Part shown: positions 8,323-19,841 of the stretch, piece after piece
Layout: the number at the start of each line of letters is the position of its first letter
Position numbering within the stretch: position 1 is the first letter of the stretch
Source: Cinnamomum chago
Lineage: Eukaryota; Streptophyta; Magnoliopsida; Laurales; Lauraceae
Direction of reading: 5' to 3'
Length of the DNA: 64,000 nt
NCBI GenBank assembly: GCA_038049695.1
Contig: CP142452.1
Span: forward strand, 107,269,001-107,333,000
Position numbers and translations under genes: made by a program
The notes under the pieces: model-generated
The model's database searches: none
The model's input: only the letters and a program-made list of their open reading frames with translations
Told to the model about the DNA's origin: nothing

Positions 8323-10527
8323 TGTAATTCCATGGGGATCCGAACCCTAGAGGGGGGGTGAATAGGGTGAGCTCCAATTATGACCAATTATGACAAATTT
8401 TAATTTCTTTAAAACAAACTAGTCATAGGTGATGATTATCAAACAATATGCGGAAGCTAATAAAAACAATCACCACAAAGCAATCACCATCACACAAGGA
8501 TTTATAGTGGTTCGGCCTCAATGCCTACATCCACTACCGGCTTGTGAACCAACACCCCACCGGATTTCCACTATTTATGCTTTTCAAATAGGCTAAGCAA
8601 TAACCTTTACAACATATGCTTTCCAAGGCTAAGCAATAACCTTTACATTGATGTTTTTCAAGGCTTAACATCAACCTATACATTATGCTTTTATAGGCTA
8701 AGCAATAACCTCTTCAACCACAAGGTTGGTTATCTCACTAAGATAGTGTCTATCATACACTTGATGGAGATTCTATAAAGCTCATTACAATGCCTCTAAA
8801 ATAGGCGGATATGGAAGTGAATAACAAATACACACTCACACTATGAATGCAAAGATGAAAGTATATGAAGTGTGTGTGTGTGGTCCTCAATCATTTTGAA
8901 AAAGAAAGCTCATAAATGTATGCCTAAGGCTTTTGAAAGTTTTAGCTCATAAAACATTTATAATTGAGGAAACAATGCAATCACATGTTAAAAGTAACAA
9001 CTTGTTAATGATATCAAAGTTACACAAGTTGTATGAAATGGATTAGCTCTAAACATGTGATGCATAGGGATGTCAATCAAATCATCAATGAAGCTCAAAA
9101 CATAAAAATAGATTTGATTGAAATTAGGGGACAAATCATATGTAATTATAAAGACAACTTGAAAAAGATTTACCAATCAAAGTAAAGCAAGTTGTGAAAC
9201 ATTAAAACAATAATACACATATGATTTGTAATGATGTTGAATCCAAAACATAAGATACATTTGAAAGAGATTTTCTTATGATGGAAAACAACAACCAAAG
9301 ATTCAACAAAGTATATGAATCATGTTACATATTTCATTAACATGATCTACTTAGATTTACCAAAGATAAAGTACTACTTTGATGAATCAATGGTGATGTA
9401 TCCAAAACAATAGATCTATTCAAAATATAACACATGCTAAGGATACAACAAATCATAGATTAACATGTTACAAAGATTTACCAATGATAAAACAAAACAT
9501 GAAAACATATGATTTGTAAAGAAGTTGAATCCAAAACATAAGTTAGTTTTGAGAGAGATGTTCTTATGATGGAAAACAACAACCAAAGATTCAACCAAGT
9601 ATAGGAATCATGTTACATATAATTTCAAAGGTTCTTTCATTAACATGATCTACTTAGATTTACCAAAGTTAAGTACTACTTGCATTGAATCATATGGTGT
9701 TGTATCCAAAACAATAAATCAACTCAAAACATAAAACATGTTAAGGACACAACACAAACATAGTTTATCATGCTACAAATGATTTACCAAAAATAAAACA
9801 AAGCATGAAAACATATGATTAAAGAAGGAAGAGCCTACTTGGTGGTTTAACTTCATTAATCCAAGCTTTAGCTTTCCTAATCATCCCCTTCATCCCTTGG
9901 TTCTTTTCCCTTTTGATATGCCTCAAATCCTCTCAAGGAGGGGTTAAAAATTCCCAACTTTTGGCAAGGGAAAGAACTCATATTTATAGCAAAAAGTTGC
10001 CAACGGCTAGTCCTCGGTCGACCGGCACACAGGCCTCGGTCGACCGGGACCACACAACGGTCAAATTTCTGACCGTTGGGGCGCCAGGGCAACTTTCTGC
10101 CTTGCAGTGTTCCCGGTCGACCGGGACCTCTGCGCCGGTCGACCGGCGACACTGCAGTGGCCCCAAAATCCATTTTTTGCAAATTCAAAGTTTTTCTTTG
10201 TGGAATTATTTGGGCCATAAAATCAAGCTTTAAAACATGTTTTAAATCATTCTAAGGGTTTTAAAACATGGAACATAAAAAGCCTAAAACATTTTGAAAG
10301 ATTTAAAACTCATAGGCTAGCTTGATTTTCTAAAACTCTTTTCTAAAACAAATGCATCCAAGATTTAAAAACAAATCATGCATAAATCAAAACTTTTACA
10401 ACTCTTAAAAACAATGCATGAATAAAACAAGATTTCAAGTTTATCTAAAACAATGCATATGTGTGTGAATCAAATGATGCTAGAATGAAATGCATCCATC
10501 AAATTGCAATCTAGAAAATTCCTAACA
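8323..10527 (-). mobile_element. TR-family solo LTR inside E1 gag
   Basis: It is flanked by ACATA (8318-8322 and 10528-10532); the empty site is visible in E2 at about 43898. The ends read TGTAATTCC and CCTAACA on the plus strand, the reverse complement of a TR LTR. At 2205 bp it is longer than the other copies, and its terminal 20 bases differ, so it is a diverged subfamily. Inside are GCTTAGCC tandem units (about 8580-8720), a minus-strand TATAAATA (9981-9988), AACGG sites (10001-10080) and CGGTCGACCG palindromes. The lack of interior and second LTR indicates LTR-LTR recombination after insertion. Confidence 0.95.
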
Positions 10528-11613
10528 ACATATACGGGGAAAGGATCGGCTAGACAGCATGTCATCCACTTCAAAATCCTGACAGGAGCTATTGCGGATC
10601 AAGATGCACTCAAGATTCGCCTCTTTGCAAGCACCCTAAAAGGTACGGCCTTTGATTGGTACTCCACTCTTCCAGAGAACTCCATTCAGAATTGGACCAT
10701 GCTGGAGACACGCTTCTTGACTCACTTCAAAGGTGAGGATCATCCTGTTACTATGGCTCAGCTCTGCAGCCTGAAACAGGGGGAGAATGAGTCTACATAC
10801 GACTTCATTCACAAGTGGAAAGCCATGGCATACAAATGCTCCGATGTGCTGCCACAAGCGTCGCTGGTCGACATCTGCCGAAATAACATGAGAGCCAGAA
10901 TCCGCTCCATGATCATCGGCAACAAATCAAAGAACTTGGGAGAACTCCTAGAAGCTTCTATGGAGGCTGAAACGGTGATCAAAGACCTCAATAGTCAGAA
11001 GTCATCAAAGAAGGAGCCAACCGCCATTGCAACCTCTAAACCAAAGAAGAAAGAGGTCCTCAATGTGCAGACCAAGTCAACTCCTCAGCCACAAAAGAAG
11101 GCTGAAAACAAAGCTGCAGGTAAAAAGCCTGAACTCTCAGAAGCCTTCAGAGAGCGAGTAGAGAAGAAATACCCGTTCGACGAAGATGTTGACGAGATCT
11201 TTGAAGCTCTCATAGCAAATGGCAAGCTCACCTTGCCTGAGCCAAAGAGGCCGGAAGATGTTGGCAAAACCAACGATCCCCGGTATTGTCCATACCACCA
11301 GATGGTGTCACACCCTCTCAATCAATGCTTCGTTGTGAGAGAAAAGATAAACGAGATGTGGAAAAACAGAGTCATCACCTTCGACAAAAACTATGGGTCC
11401 GCCTCCGTCAACATGATCTCGTGTGGACAAACATCAAAATCACCAAAGAGGAAGATCACTACCTCCTTCAAGGTGATAAATAAAATCGAAGCATCTGAGG
11501 GGCTGGTTCCTTACCCGACTCCAGATGGACAACCCTTATGGGTACACCCTGATCTCCTAGAAGATGAAAATTGGGAGATCGTAAAAACAAAGCCGACAGC
11601 GAAGGCAGGCTAG
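10528..11613 (+). pseudogene. E1 gag domain and knuckle region (frameshifted at end)
   Basis: This continues gag after the solo LTR. The conserved retrotransposon-gag fold (Retrotrans_gag type) runs from about 10535 to 10985, with 'LKGTAFDWYSTLP' and 'ARIRSMIIGNKSKNLGELLEA' as landmarks. A Cys/His knuckle typical of Tat Gags (YCPYHQMVSHPLNQC) lies near 11285-11332. Relative to E2, 8 bases are missing at about 11595, so the frame ends at TAG 11611-11613. The following sequence stays open in the shifted frame. Role: capsid formation and RNA packaging. Confidence 0.85.
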
Positions 11614-14600
11614 GAAACACCTTTTCAAGCTCAAACAGCAAGGGAAGGCCCAACCAAAGCTAGAAGTCGATGAAAAGGCAGAGGTATCCTCTACTGCTTC
11701 AAAGACCTCAAAGGCGGTAAGAAAATTCACACTCAGTGATTTCATCCCACCTCAACTGAAAGAAGAGGCCACGCAGGGGGCATCATACTCTTGCAACTCG
11801 GTAGTTGGATTCGCCATGGATGGATATGAGTCCAGCGATACTGACGACGGATTCGACAGCACTAACGAGTGGGAAGAATCTCTTGAGACAGGAGAATACC
11901 TCTCTGATGAAGAGTGGGTCCCTGATACTTATCTTATGCCAGTAATCTGGTATGACCCCTTACGGCCACAAGGATCCTGGTCTCATGATGAAGATGACCA
12001 AGCGGCTGTACAAGAAAATGCTGTCATTCCAGCACCCGTCGTTGATCCTGTGGAAATCAACCATGTTGAGCCACAAGGAGATGATGAAGAAAAAGACCTG
12101 GCTCCCATGCCTGGTCTTGCAGAATATGCGAGGATCTTGCAGCGTCTAGCTCTCGAACAAGAGCGCGACCACGTCAACGAGCTTCCTCCCAATCTGGAGC
12201 CAGGAATCCTTGAAGACCCTCAGGTACCTTCTCCCCTAACTCCTGGAAATGGAGAAAATTGTTGGATTGATGATCCTCTTACATCCGAGGAAGAGTCCGA
12301 CTCCGAGCAGGCAACATCTCCCACTCGAGCTACCTGTAATGTGATAATTCAGGATTATAGCTCTTCCGAGGCCTCGTCTGATGATATCAGTTATACTCCG
12401 GCGACGCCAAGCAATATATCTTCTGAAGCTACCTCGTCTCACGTGACATACACGGAGATAACACCCTCTCAGGTTTCATCACCTGAGACTGTGACTTCAG
12501 AACTCACTTCCCTTCCGGATGATCATCATGAAGAAAACCCTGCTGGGGATGATGAAGGGGTCGACGAAGAAGAAAAGTTGCAGGAAGCTGTTCAGGACTT
12601 GCTCCCGGAAAATGCTCCATGCAACACAATCACTGAGGATACTAGCTTAGCTGCAGGAACATCCCCAGTGGAAGAAGTACAACAGCCTCTTGAAGACAGT
12701 CTTCCAAATGAAGATTCCTCTCAAGAAGCTCTCGAAGTTGGTAGAGGTACCCGTTCTGGTCGGGACTACCATAAAAATTACAATACATCTTCCTTTACTT
12801 ATGTAAACCCTTCTGGGAAAGATGTTATAACAGCCCCTAGTGGCAATAATGATGAACGCGCAGGCCCCAAGGAGGCTTTCAAGTATGACTTGGTTGAGCA
12901 CTTCAAGCACATACCTGCACGACTGCACATCCTAGATTTGTTACGAATGTCTCCGCGCACTCGTGATAATCTCATTTCAGAATTGCAAAAACTGAATGAG
13001 GATGTCGACAAACATGCCCCGCAGGTCCTCCAAATTGAAATGGAATACCGGGTCAAAAATGCAGAAATCTCCTCAAAAGGAGAAGAGAAGAAAATTAAGG
13101 GATCCTGCAGTAGATGTCTCTCGGTTCAAAAGACAACCAGTGCGACCATCGCCTTCACAAAGGAAGATCTCATGCTCGGTGAGACAAAGCACAACCGACC
13201 CCTGTACTTTACAGGATACATTAAGGAAATGCCGGTGCGCAGAATTCAGATTGACCCGGGTTCTGCACTGAACTTTATTTCCACTTCGGCACTCGAAGAG
13301 TTGGGCATTCCACCCAGCAAGCTGAGCCACACATCTGTATCTATCTTTGGGTACGATGGCAACTCTCAAAGGCCCATCGGCAAAATCAGGTTCAAATTGC
13401 AAATCGGTGATCTTATCTCTGAAGTCACTGTGTATGCAATAAAAACCCCGTCATGCTACAACATCCTTCTCGGACGCCCCTGGATACACGAGAATGGAAT
13501 TGTTCCTTCAACGCTACATCAATGCATCAAGTTCATCGGCAACGATGGCATGATACATCGAGTCTTTGCGGATAGAAAACCTTTCAAAGGGAAAGAAGTC
13601 CACTTTGCAGATTCTCAGATGTATGAAAGAGAAAAAGAAACAGAGGAAATGACGTCTTCCGCCGAAAATCTCTTTAAAGATAAAGGCAAGGCTCCTCAAA
13701 AATCACCAGAAGAAAATAAACCCTCTGGAAAACCCGAAGAGAGCAGTCAATCTCCTTTCGTAGTCTCCCTCAAGACTCCAAAACCTTTGGTCATTACAAC
13801 TAAAGGGAAGAAGGTAAAACAAGAGTCTGGGGGCAAATTTGTTGTCTCTTATCTGTCCATCAAACAAAATACAGATTCGGATTCAGAGCCAGAAGATGAT
13901 ACTTCGTCAAGCCAAACTGATACTCAACAAGTTCAGCCCGCTCTTACTCCAATAGAGACACCTGCTGATGTAGAAGATCCTGCATCTGCTTCCTTTGTTG
14001 TTCCGGCAATATCATCTAAAGAAAAACCGATCTTCTTCCATAGATCGAGTGCTGCTTCATCAAAATCCCTGCTTGAACCTTTCCAAAACAAAGGTATGCC
14101 TCTACTGTCTCTGTATAGTCCTGTGGCACAAGCTATCATGAAAAAGATGGGATATGATGCTCAAAACCGAGTTGGCTTGGGGGAAGGCCATGGTATTCTC
14201 ACACCATTGGAGCCCATACTGGCCAAACATCAGCTGGAAGATTGGAGACTCTATGGCTATATAGAAAAGTCTTCATATGGGTTAGGGTTCGATCCTGACG
14301 CCCCTCTGAAACAGCTAACGCAAAGGTTTAGAAGTCAGTTTGTTGACCAAGCCCCAATAGCTCCAGTCCATGAAGACATCGATCTCCCTGGGTATCTCTT
14401 TGGAGAATCACCAGACAAAGATCCGGGAAACCCCTCCAATTGGTTTGATTTCTCCAATGATATGGAGGAATTGTCCGATGATACAGACATGCAGGATTCT
14501 GACCCAGAAGAACCCTCGTCTACAACAGAAGTACCTTACTTCGACCCGGTAACAGCAGGCGATTGGGACTATCTCATAGCGAGCCTTGAGAAGGTTGCTG

Positions 14601-15961
14601 ATCAAGAAGACCCATGGAAAAGAAATGCTGTTGAAACACCAGAAGGCTTCGTTGAGCTGGAGGCCTCCGAAAACATTGTGGAGGAACCACCCTCGAATCT
14701 TCCAACAGAGGATCCTGTTCAAAAGATAGACTTGGGAACACCAAATAACTCACGTCCTGTATTCATAAGCAAGAATATAAAGGATGATGAGTTACCCGAG
14801 TATATCGCTTTTCTTCGTGAGTTCGTTGATTGCTTTGCATGGTCTTATGCTGAAATGCCCGGTTTAGATCCGAAAATAGCAGTCCACAAACTCAATCTTC
14901 AAAAAAATATCAAGCCTGTTAAACAAGGCCAAAGAAGATTCCGTCCAGATGTGATGGATAAAATTGAACAAGAAGTTCAGAAACTCAAAAGCGTCGGCTT
15001 CATCCGTGAGGAACAACATCCTGAATGGTTGGCCAACATTGTCCCCGTGACAAAGAAAAATGGGCAGATCAGGGTCTGTATTGACTATAGAGACCTGAAT
15101 AACGCCTGCCCCAAAGATGAATTCCCGCTTCCGATACCAGAGGTTATGATTGACAATACCTGTGGATTCGAGCGAATGACATTCATGGATGGCTTCTCTG
15201 GCTACAATCAGATAAAGATGCATCCTGAAGACGAAAAGCATACTTCATTTCGGACCCCATTTGGCGTGTATTGCTACACTGTCATGCCATTTGGTCTGAA
15301 AAATGCTGGCGCTACATATCAGAGGGCTATGATGAAGATATTCCAAGATATGCAGCACAAGACGGTTGAATGTTATGTTGATGACCTCGCCGTCAAAAGC
15401 AAAAGAAAAGAAGACCATCTCAAAGATCTTCGAGAAGTATTCCTCCAACTTCGCAAATACAAACTGCGGATGAATCCCCTAAAATGCTTCTTCGGCGTCT
15501 CGTCGGGTAAGTTCCTCGGATTCCTTGTTCGGAAAGATGGAATAGAACTTGACCCCATCAAAGTCAAGGCTATTCTAGAAATGCCCTCTCCCAGAACCTT
15601 GAGAGAATTAAAAGGGCTCCAAGGGAGATTGGCCTATATCAGACGGTTTATCTCCAACCTTTCGGGAAAATGTCGTCCATTCTCCCGATTGATGAAGAAA
15701 GGTGTAGACTTTGTCTGGGATGCTGACTGTGAAGCCGCATTTCAAGATATCAAGTCATACCTAACCAAACCTCCAGTGTTAGCTGCACCTACCACCGGAA
15801 AACCTTTCATCTTGTACACAAGAGCCCTCGACCATTCTCTGGGCGCTCTGCTGGCACAAGAAAATGATGAAAGAAAAGAAGCGGCTCTATACTACCTCAG
15901 CCGTATGCCGGTAGGTGCAGAGCATCGCTACTCCCCAGTCGAAAAAGAATGCTTGCAGTGA
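11614..15961 (+). pseudogene. E1 pol: protease, G-patch-like motif, reverse transcriptase, first RNase H
   Basis: After an acidic linker come the protease (DPGSALN active site near 13253-13275, and LGRPWIHENG near 13470), a G-patch-like stretch (MKKMGYDAQNRVGLG, about 14139-14185), the reverse transcriptase (about 14780-15500, catalytic YVDD at 15374-15385) and the start of the gypsy RNase H (about 15800 onward). A single G is missing relative to E2 at about 15955, so this frame ends at 15961 and the reading moves to the next frame. The upstream frame is open back to the 8-bp deletion. The enzymes copy element RNA into DNA in the cytoplasmic particle. Confidence 0.88.
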
Positions 15962-17910
15962 TGTTCGCCATAAAAAAGCTACGTCACTATCTGCTTTCCA
16001 ACACAGTTTATCTGGTCTCAAGGATCAACCTCTTAAAGGTCCTTGTCACGAAAGCAGGTTCTCTCAATGCAAGACTGGCAAAATGGTCTATCCTTCTATC
16101 ACAATTTGATATTAGGTATGTACCACAAAAAGCAATCAAAGGCCAAGCTTTAGCAGACTTTCTCGCGGAGCATCCGTTGCCTGAAGATTCTCCACTAAGA
16201 GATGATCTCCCCGACGAATCCATCTACAATGTGGAGGCTTTCTCACCAAGTGCTTCCTGGCACATGTACTTCGATGGTGCAACCAGAACAAACGAGAAAA
16301 GAGAGTCGGTCTCGGGAGTTGGCATTCTCTTTGTTAGCCCCGACAAAAACATGATTCCGCACGCCTTCTCGCTACTGGAACCATGCACAAACAATGCAGC
16401 AGAATACCAAGCCCTGATTCTAGGATTGGAACTTGCCATTGAATCCGGTATCACCATACTGGAAGTCTTCGGAGACTCTCAACTGATTGTCAATCAGATG
16501 AATCAAAAATTTGAAGTCAGAAAGCCTGATTTGTTGCCATACTACAACAAGGCACAATCACTTTTGCAGAAGTTTGACATCTGTCACATCACCCACATCC
16601 TCAGAGGTGAAAACATTCGTGCAGATGCCCTGGCTGGACTTGCCGCATCTATGGCAATCCGAAAAGGGGAAAACATGCAAATTACAGTGTGCGGAAGAAG
16701 AATCCTCCCTCCTCTCAACACACATCAAGCAGTTGCTGAATGCCACAGGGTGGTTGGAAGTCGGATTTCTATCCTTCAAACTTCGGTCGGCGACTGGAGG
16801 GATCCGTTCATTGATTACACTATGTTCGGGATCCTACCTGAAGATCCAAAAGAACGGGTAAGCATCCAAAGACGAGCCCCAAATTTTCATTTGGATATTC
16901 CTTCAAAAATGCTCTATAGGAAATCCTACAACGGAGTACTTCTACGCTGCTTGTCACAACAAGAGGTTGAAGAAACACTCAAAGAAGTCCATGCTGGTCT
17001 TTGTGGAGCCCATCAGGCTGGCCCTAAGCTCTACGATCAGATAAAAAGGTTAGGTTATTATTGGCCTACCATGGTGGCTGATGCAATGCAATTTGCTAAG
17101 CGCTGCCAAAAATGCCAAATTCATGGAGATTATGTCCACATGCCTCCAGAATGGCTGCATCCCATAGCGATCTCATGGCCTTTTGAAGCCTGGGGTATGG
17201 ACATCATAGGTCCTATCTCCCCTCCATCAAGCAAAGGTCATCAATTCATCTTCGCTGCTACGGATTATTTCTCCAAGTGGTCAGAAGCATTCGCGCTTAG
17301 TGAAATGAAGACCTCATCAGTCCTTCAATTCTTGCGCACCAACATCATTTGTCGCTTCGGCATACCTAAAAGATTCGTCCATGATAACGGACCACAGTTC
17401 CGCGATCACCGATTCTACAGGTTCTGCGATAAATACAAAATCCAAAGTTGTCCTTCAACTCCGTACAATCCGGCAGCAAATGGACTAGCAGAGGCTTTCA
17501 ACAAAACGCTTTGCAAAATCCTCAAGAAAATGGTCTCTAGTCACAAAAGAGATTGGGGTGACAAACTGCCTGAAGCTCTGTGGGCCTATCGAACCACCGT
17601 TCGAGGACCAACCCATAGCACACCATTCTCCTTGGTCTATGGATGCGAAGCTATTGTCCCTTTGGAAGTTCAAATCCCTTCCTTAAGGGTATCTCTGCAA
17701 AATGACATGACACAAGAAAGTAATGTCAAATTGAGACTCCAAGAGCTGGATAACCTCGATGAGAGACGGCTCGAAGCTCTACAAAGCATTGAACTCTACC
17801 AAGCACGCATGGCAGGATCTTTTGACAAGAAGGTCAGGCAACGCGCCTACAAAAAAAGGAGACTTGGTTCTTACAGTAAAAAGACCAATGGTTTTTGCCA
17901 ACAAATCTAA
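15949..17910 (+). pseudogene. E1 pol: RNase H end, second (archaeal-type) RNase H, integrase
   Basis: After the remainder of the first RNase H comes a second RNase H: YFDGA near 16269, NAAEYQAL near 16396, GDSQLIV near 16471, and ENIRADALA near 16609 supply the D-E-D-D set. This dual arrangement defines the Tat lineage. The integrase follows: His/Cys zinc-binding N-terminus (about 16990-17125) and core D (GMDIIG, about 17196), D (HDNGPQF, about 17382) and E (GLAEAFNK, about 17483). One extra A in an A-run near 17852 shifts the frame, so it ends early at 17910. Confidence 0.88.
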
Positions 17911-18052
17911 AGGCAAATTTGAACCAAAATGGGAGGGACCTTTCGTCATCGACAAAGTCTTCTCCAACGGCGCATACGCTCTTCTAAACATGGAGGGTGA
18001 CAGATGTATGCTGCCCATCAATGGAAAATTCTTGAAGCGGTACTACCCTTGA
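17853..18052 (+). pseudogene. E1 integrase C-terminus (shifted frame)
   Basis: The C-terminal tail continues in another frame after the extra A at about 17852. It contains a GPF/Y-type module (KWEGPFVIDKVF) and ends FLKRYYP, as in E2 (51426). No chromodomain follows, which separates this element from chromoviruses. The 18053-18430 stretch after it is noncoding spacer with A runs, also present in E2 (51427-51790). Confidence 0.85.
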
Positions 18053-18429
18053 AGGTTTTTTCATCGGGTCAGAGCAACGCCTGCACGGCCAAAGCCTATT
18101 CCCAGGTATCTGCTCGTCAAACCCACTTCTTTTGGAATTTTCATTCTCCTGTTGAAATTTCTAAAAAAAACCCCTCAAAAAAATGTCTCTTTCATCGTTT
18201 CATTGTTAAAAAAAAAAAGCAAATCCAAAAATCCAAGTTTAGGAACCTCTCCCCAAACTTGACCAAAATTTTCGATCCTTGAACCCAAAATTCATGGTTT
18301 GAAACAAAATCAGGACCTAGGGATTTCAGCCCTAGTCCACCCCGACTTTTTACCACCAAAATGGTTTTGAGTCAAAAAATTTACGACCCTCGTGTCTTTA
18401 AACAAAAAAAAAATGGTTTTTCAAAAAAC

Positions 18430-18835
18430 CGCAGGGAAGCGACGTTCAGTCGATACTTGCAAAACCCAAAATCGGAAGGATGCGAACCCCATTCGATACT
18501 TCCAAAACCCCAAAATTTCAAAAAATCGTGGAGACGCAACGTTCCAGTTGATATCCACAACCCAAATTTCAAAACAAACAAAAAACAAAACAAAGGTTCG
18601 AAAAAACCTCAAACTTCAAAAATCGTGGGGAAGCGACATTCCATCGATACCCACAAAACAAATGTTTTTGAAGACAAAAGCAAGGAAGCGACATCCCATC
18701 GATACTTGCACCCAAATCCGCGAGGAGACGACATTCCATCGATACTCGCAACCGAATGAGCAAGGAGGCGACATTCCATCGATACTTGCAATACCATTCA
18801 GCAGGGAGGCGACTTTTAGTCGATACTTGCATTTT
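18430..18835 (+). repeat. Dispersed-tandem repeat with CGACATTCCATCGATACTTGCA core (E1)
   Basis: About eight variants of a core 'gcgac(a/g)ttc(c)atcgatac(t/c)(t/c)gca', usually preceded by 'gcagggaag' or 'gcaaggagg', recur at intervals of about 35-110 bp. E2 carries the same block at about 51808-52205, with small differences. No coding function is supported. Confidence 0.8.
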
Positions 18836-18849
18836 TGAAAACCAAAATT

Positions 18850-19545
18850 TGGCTTTCACGCCAAAAAACCCGGCTTCCATGCCAAAAATTCGGCTTTCAC
18901 GCCAAAAAACCAAAAACCTGGCTTTCACGCCAAAAACTCGGCTTTTATGCCAAAAATCAAAATTCGGCTTTCATGCCACCAAAACAAAACTCGGTTTTCA
19001 AAAAATTCGGCTTTCATGCCAAAAACAAAATCTGGTTCTTACACCAAAAACAAAACCGGCTCTCATGCCACAAACCAAAATTTGGCTTTCATGCCACCTC
19101 AAAATCGGCTTTCATGCCACCTCAAAATCGGCTTTCATGCCACCCCAAAAACTGGCTTTCATGCCACCTCAAAATCGGCTTTCATGCCACCCCAAAAAAC
19201 TGGCTTTCATGCCACCTCAAAATCGGCTTTCATGCCACCCCAAAAATTGGCTTTCATGCCACCTCAAAATCGGCTTTCATGCCACCCCAAAAATTGGCTT
19301 TCACGCCACCAAAATCGGCTTTCATGCCATCTCAAAAAATTTTGGCTCTCATGCCATCTCAAAATTTGGCTTTCACGCCACCAAAATTGGCTTCCATGCC
19401 ACCTCAAAATTTCGGCTTCCACGCCATCCAAAATTTTGGCTCTCATGCCATAAACCCAAATCCGACTATAGATGTCACCCAAAAATTGGCTTTCATGCCG
19501 CAAGCAAAATCTGGCTCCCATGCCAAAACATGTCTCAAAAACTGG
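18850..19545 (+). repeat. GGC-N6-GCC minisatellite (E1)
   Basis: Units of roughly 22-26 bp follow the pattern AAATCGGCTTTCATGCCACC. The GGC and GCC arms hardly change, while the six bases between (TTTCAT, TTCCAT, TCTCAT, TTTCAC, TCCCAT) and the A/C-rich spacer vary. All three plus frames stay open for hundreds of bases; this is a composition effect. The 19546-19841 stretch after it is A-rich spacer with no supported gene. The E2 array (52224-52850) differs in unit order and number. Confidence 0.85.
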
Positions 19546-19841
19546 CTCCCATGCCAAAACAATCATTTGTCAAAAGATTTCTCACAAAATGACAAACTTT
19601 TGATCACATCCCATTTAGCAATCACTTTAATCACAATATTTGAGTGAGCGTAGGGAAAACAAAAAAGAAAAAAAAAAAAAAGAGGAGTACCAAAAATACA
19701 TGTGGTACCAAAAAAAAAGAAGAAGAAGAAAAGAAAAAGTGTTCACAAGCACTGCAAAAAATGTATACCAAAAAAAATACATGTGGTATATAAAAAAGAG
19801 AGAAAGAGTTTCTATAAAAAAAAAAAAAAAAAAACAGGGAC

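Noticed and set aside
9877-10233. Overlapping opposite-strand frames in TR LTRs (also 29573-29911 and 35630-35968)
   Set aside because: They centre on the CGGTCGACCG palindromes, which read open on both strands; this is a promoter region, not a gene.
18850-19545. CRISPR-like appearance of short regular repeats
   Set aside because: Units are only about 22-26 bp in total with degenerate spacers, sit inside a plant retrotransposon, and have no cas genes.
18756-19647. Overlapping open frames of 168-278 aa in all three plus frames with repeats such as GFHATSK and RLSCHLK
   Set aside because: They exist because the minisatellite unit lacks stop codons in any frame. Three simultaneous open frames and differing arrays in E2 show no protein selection.
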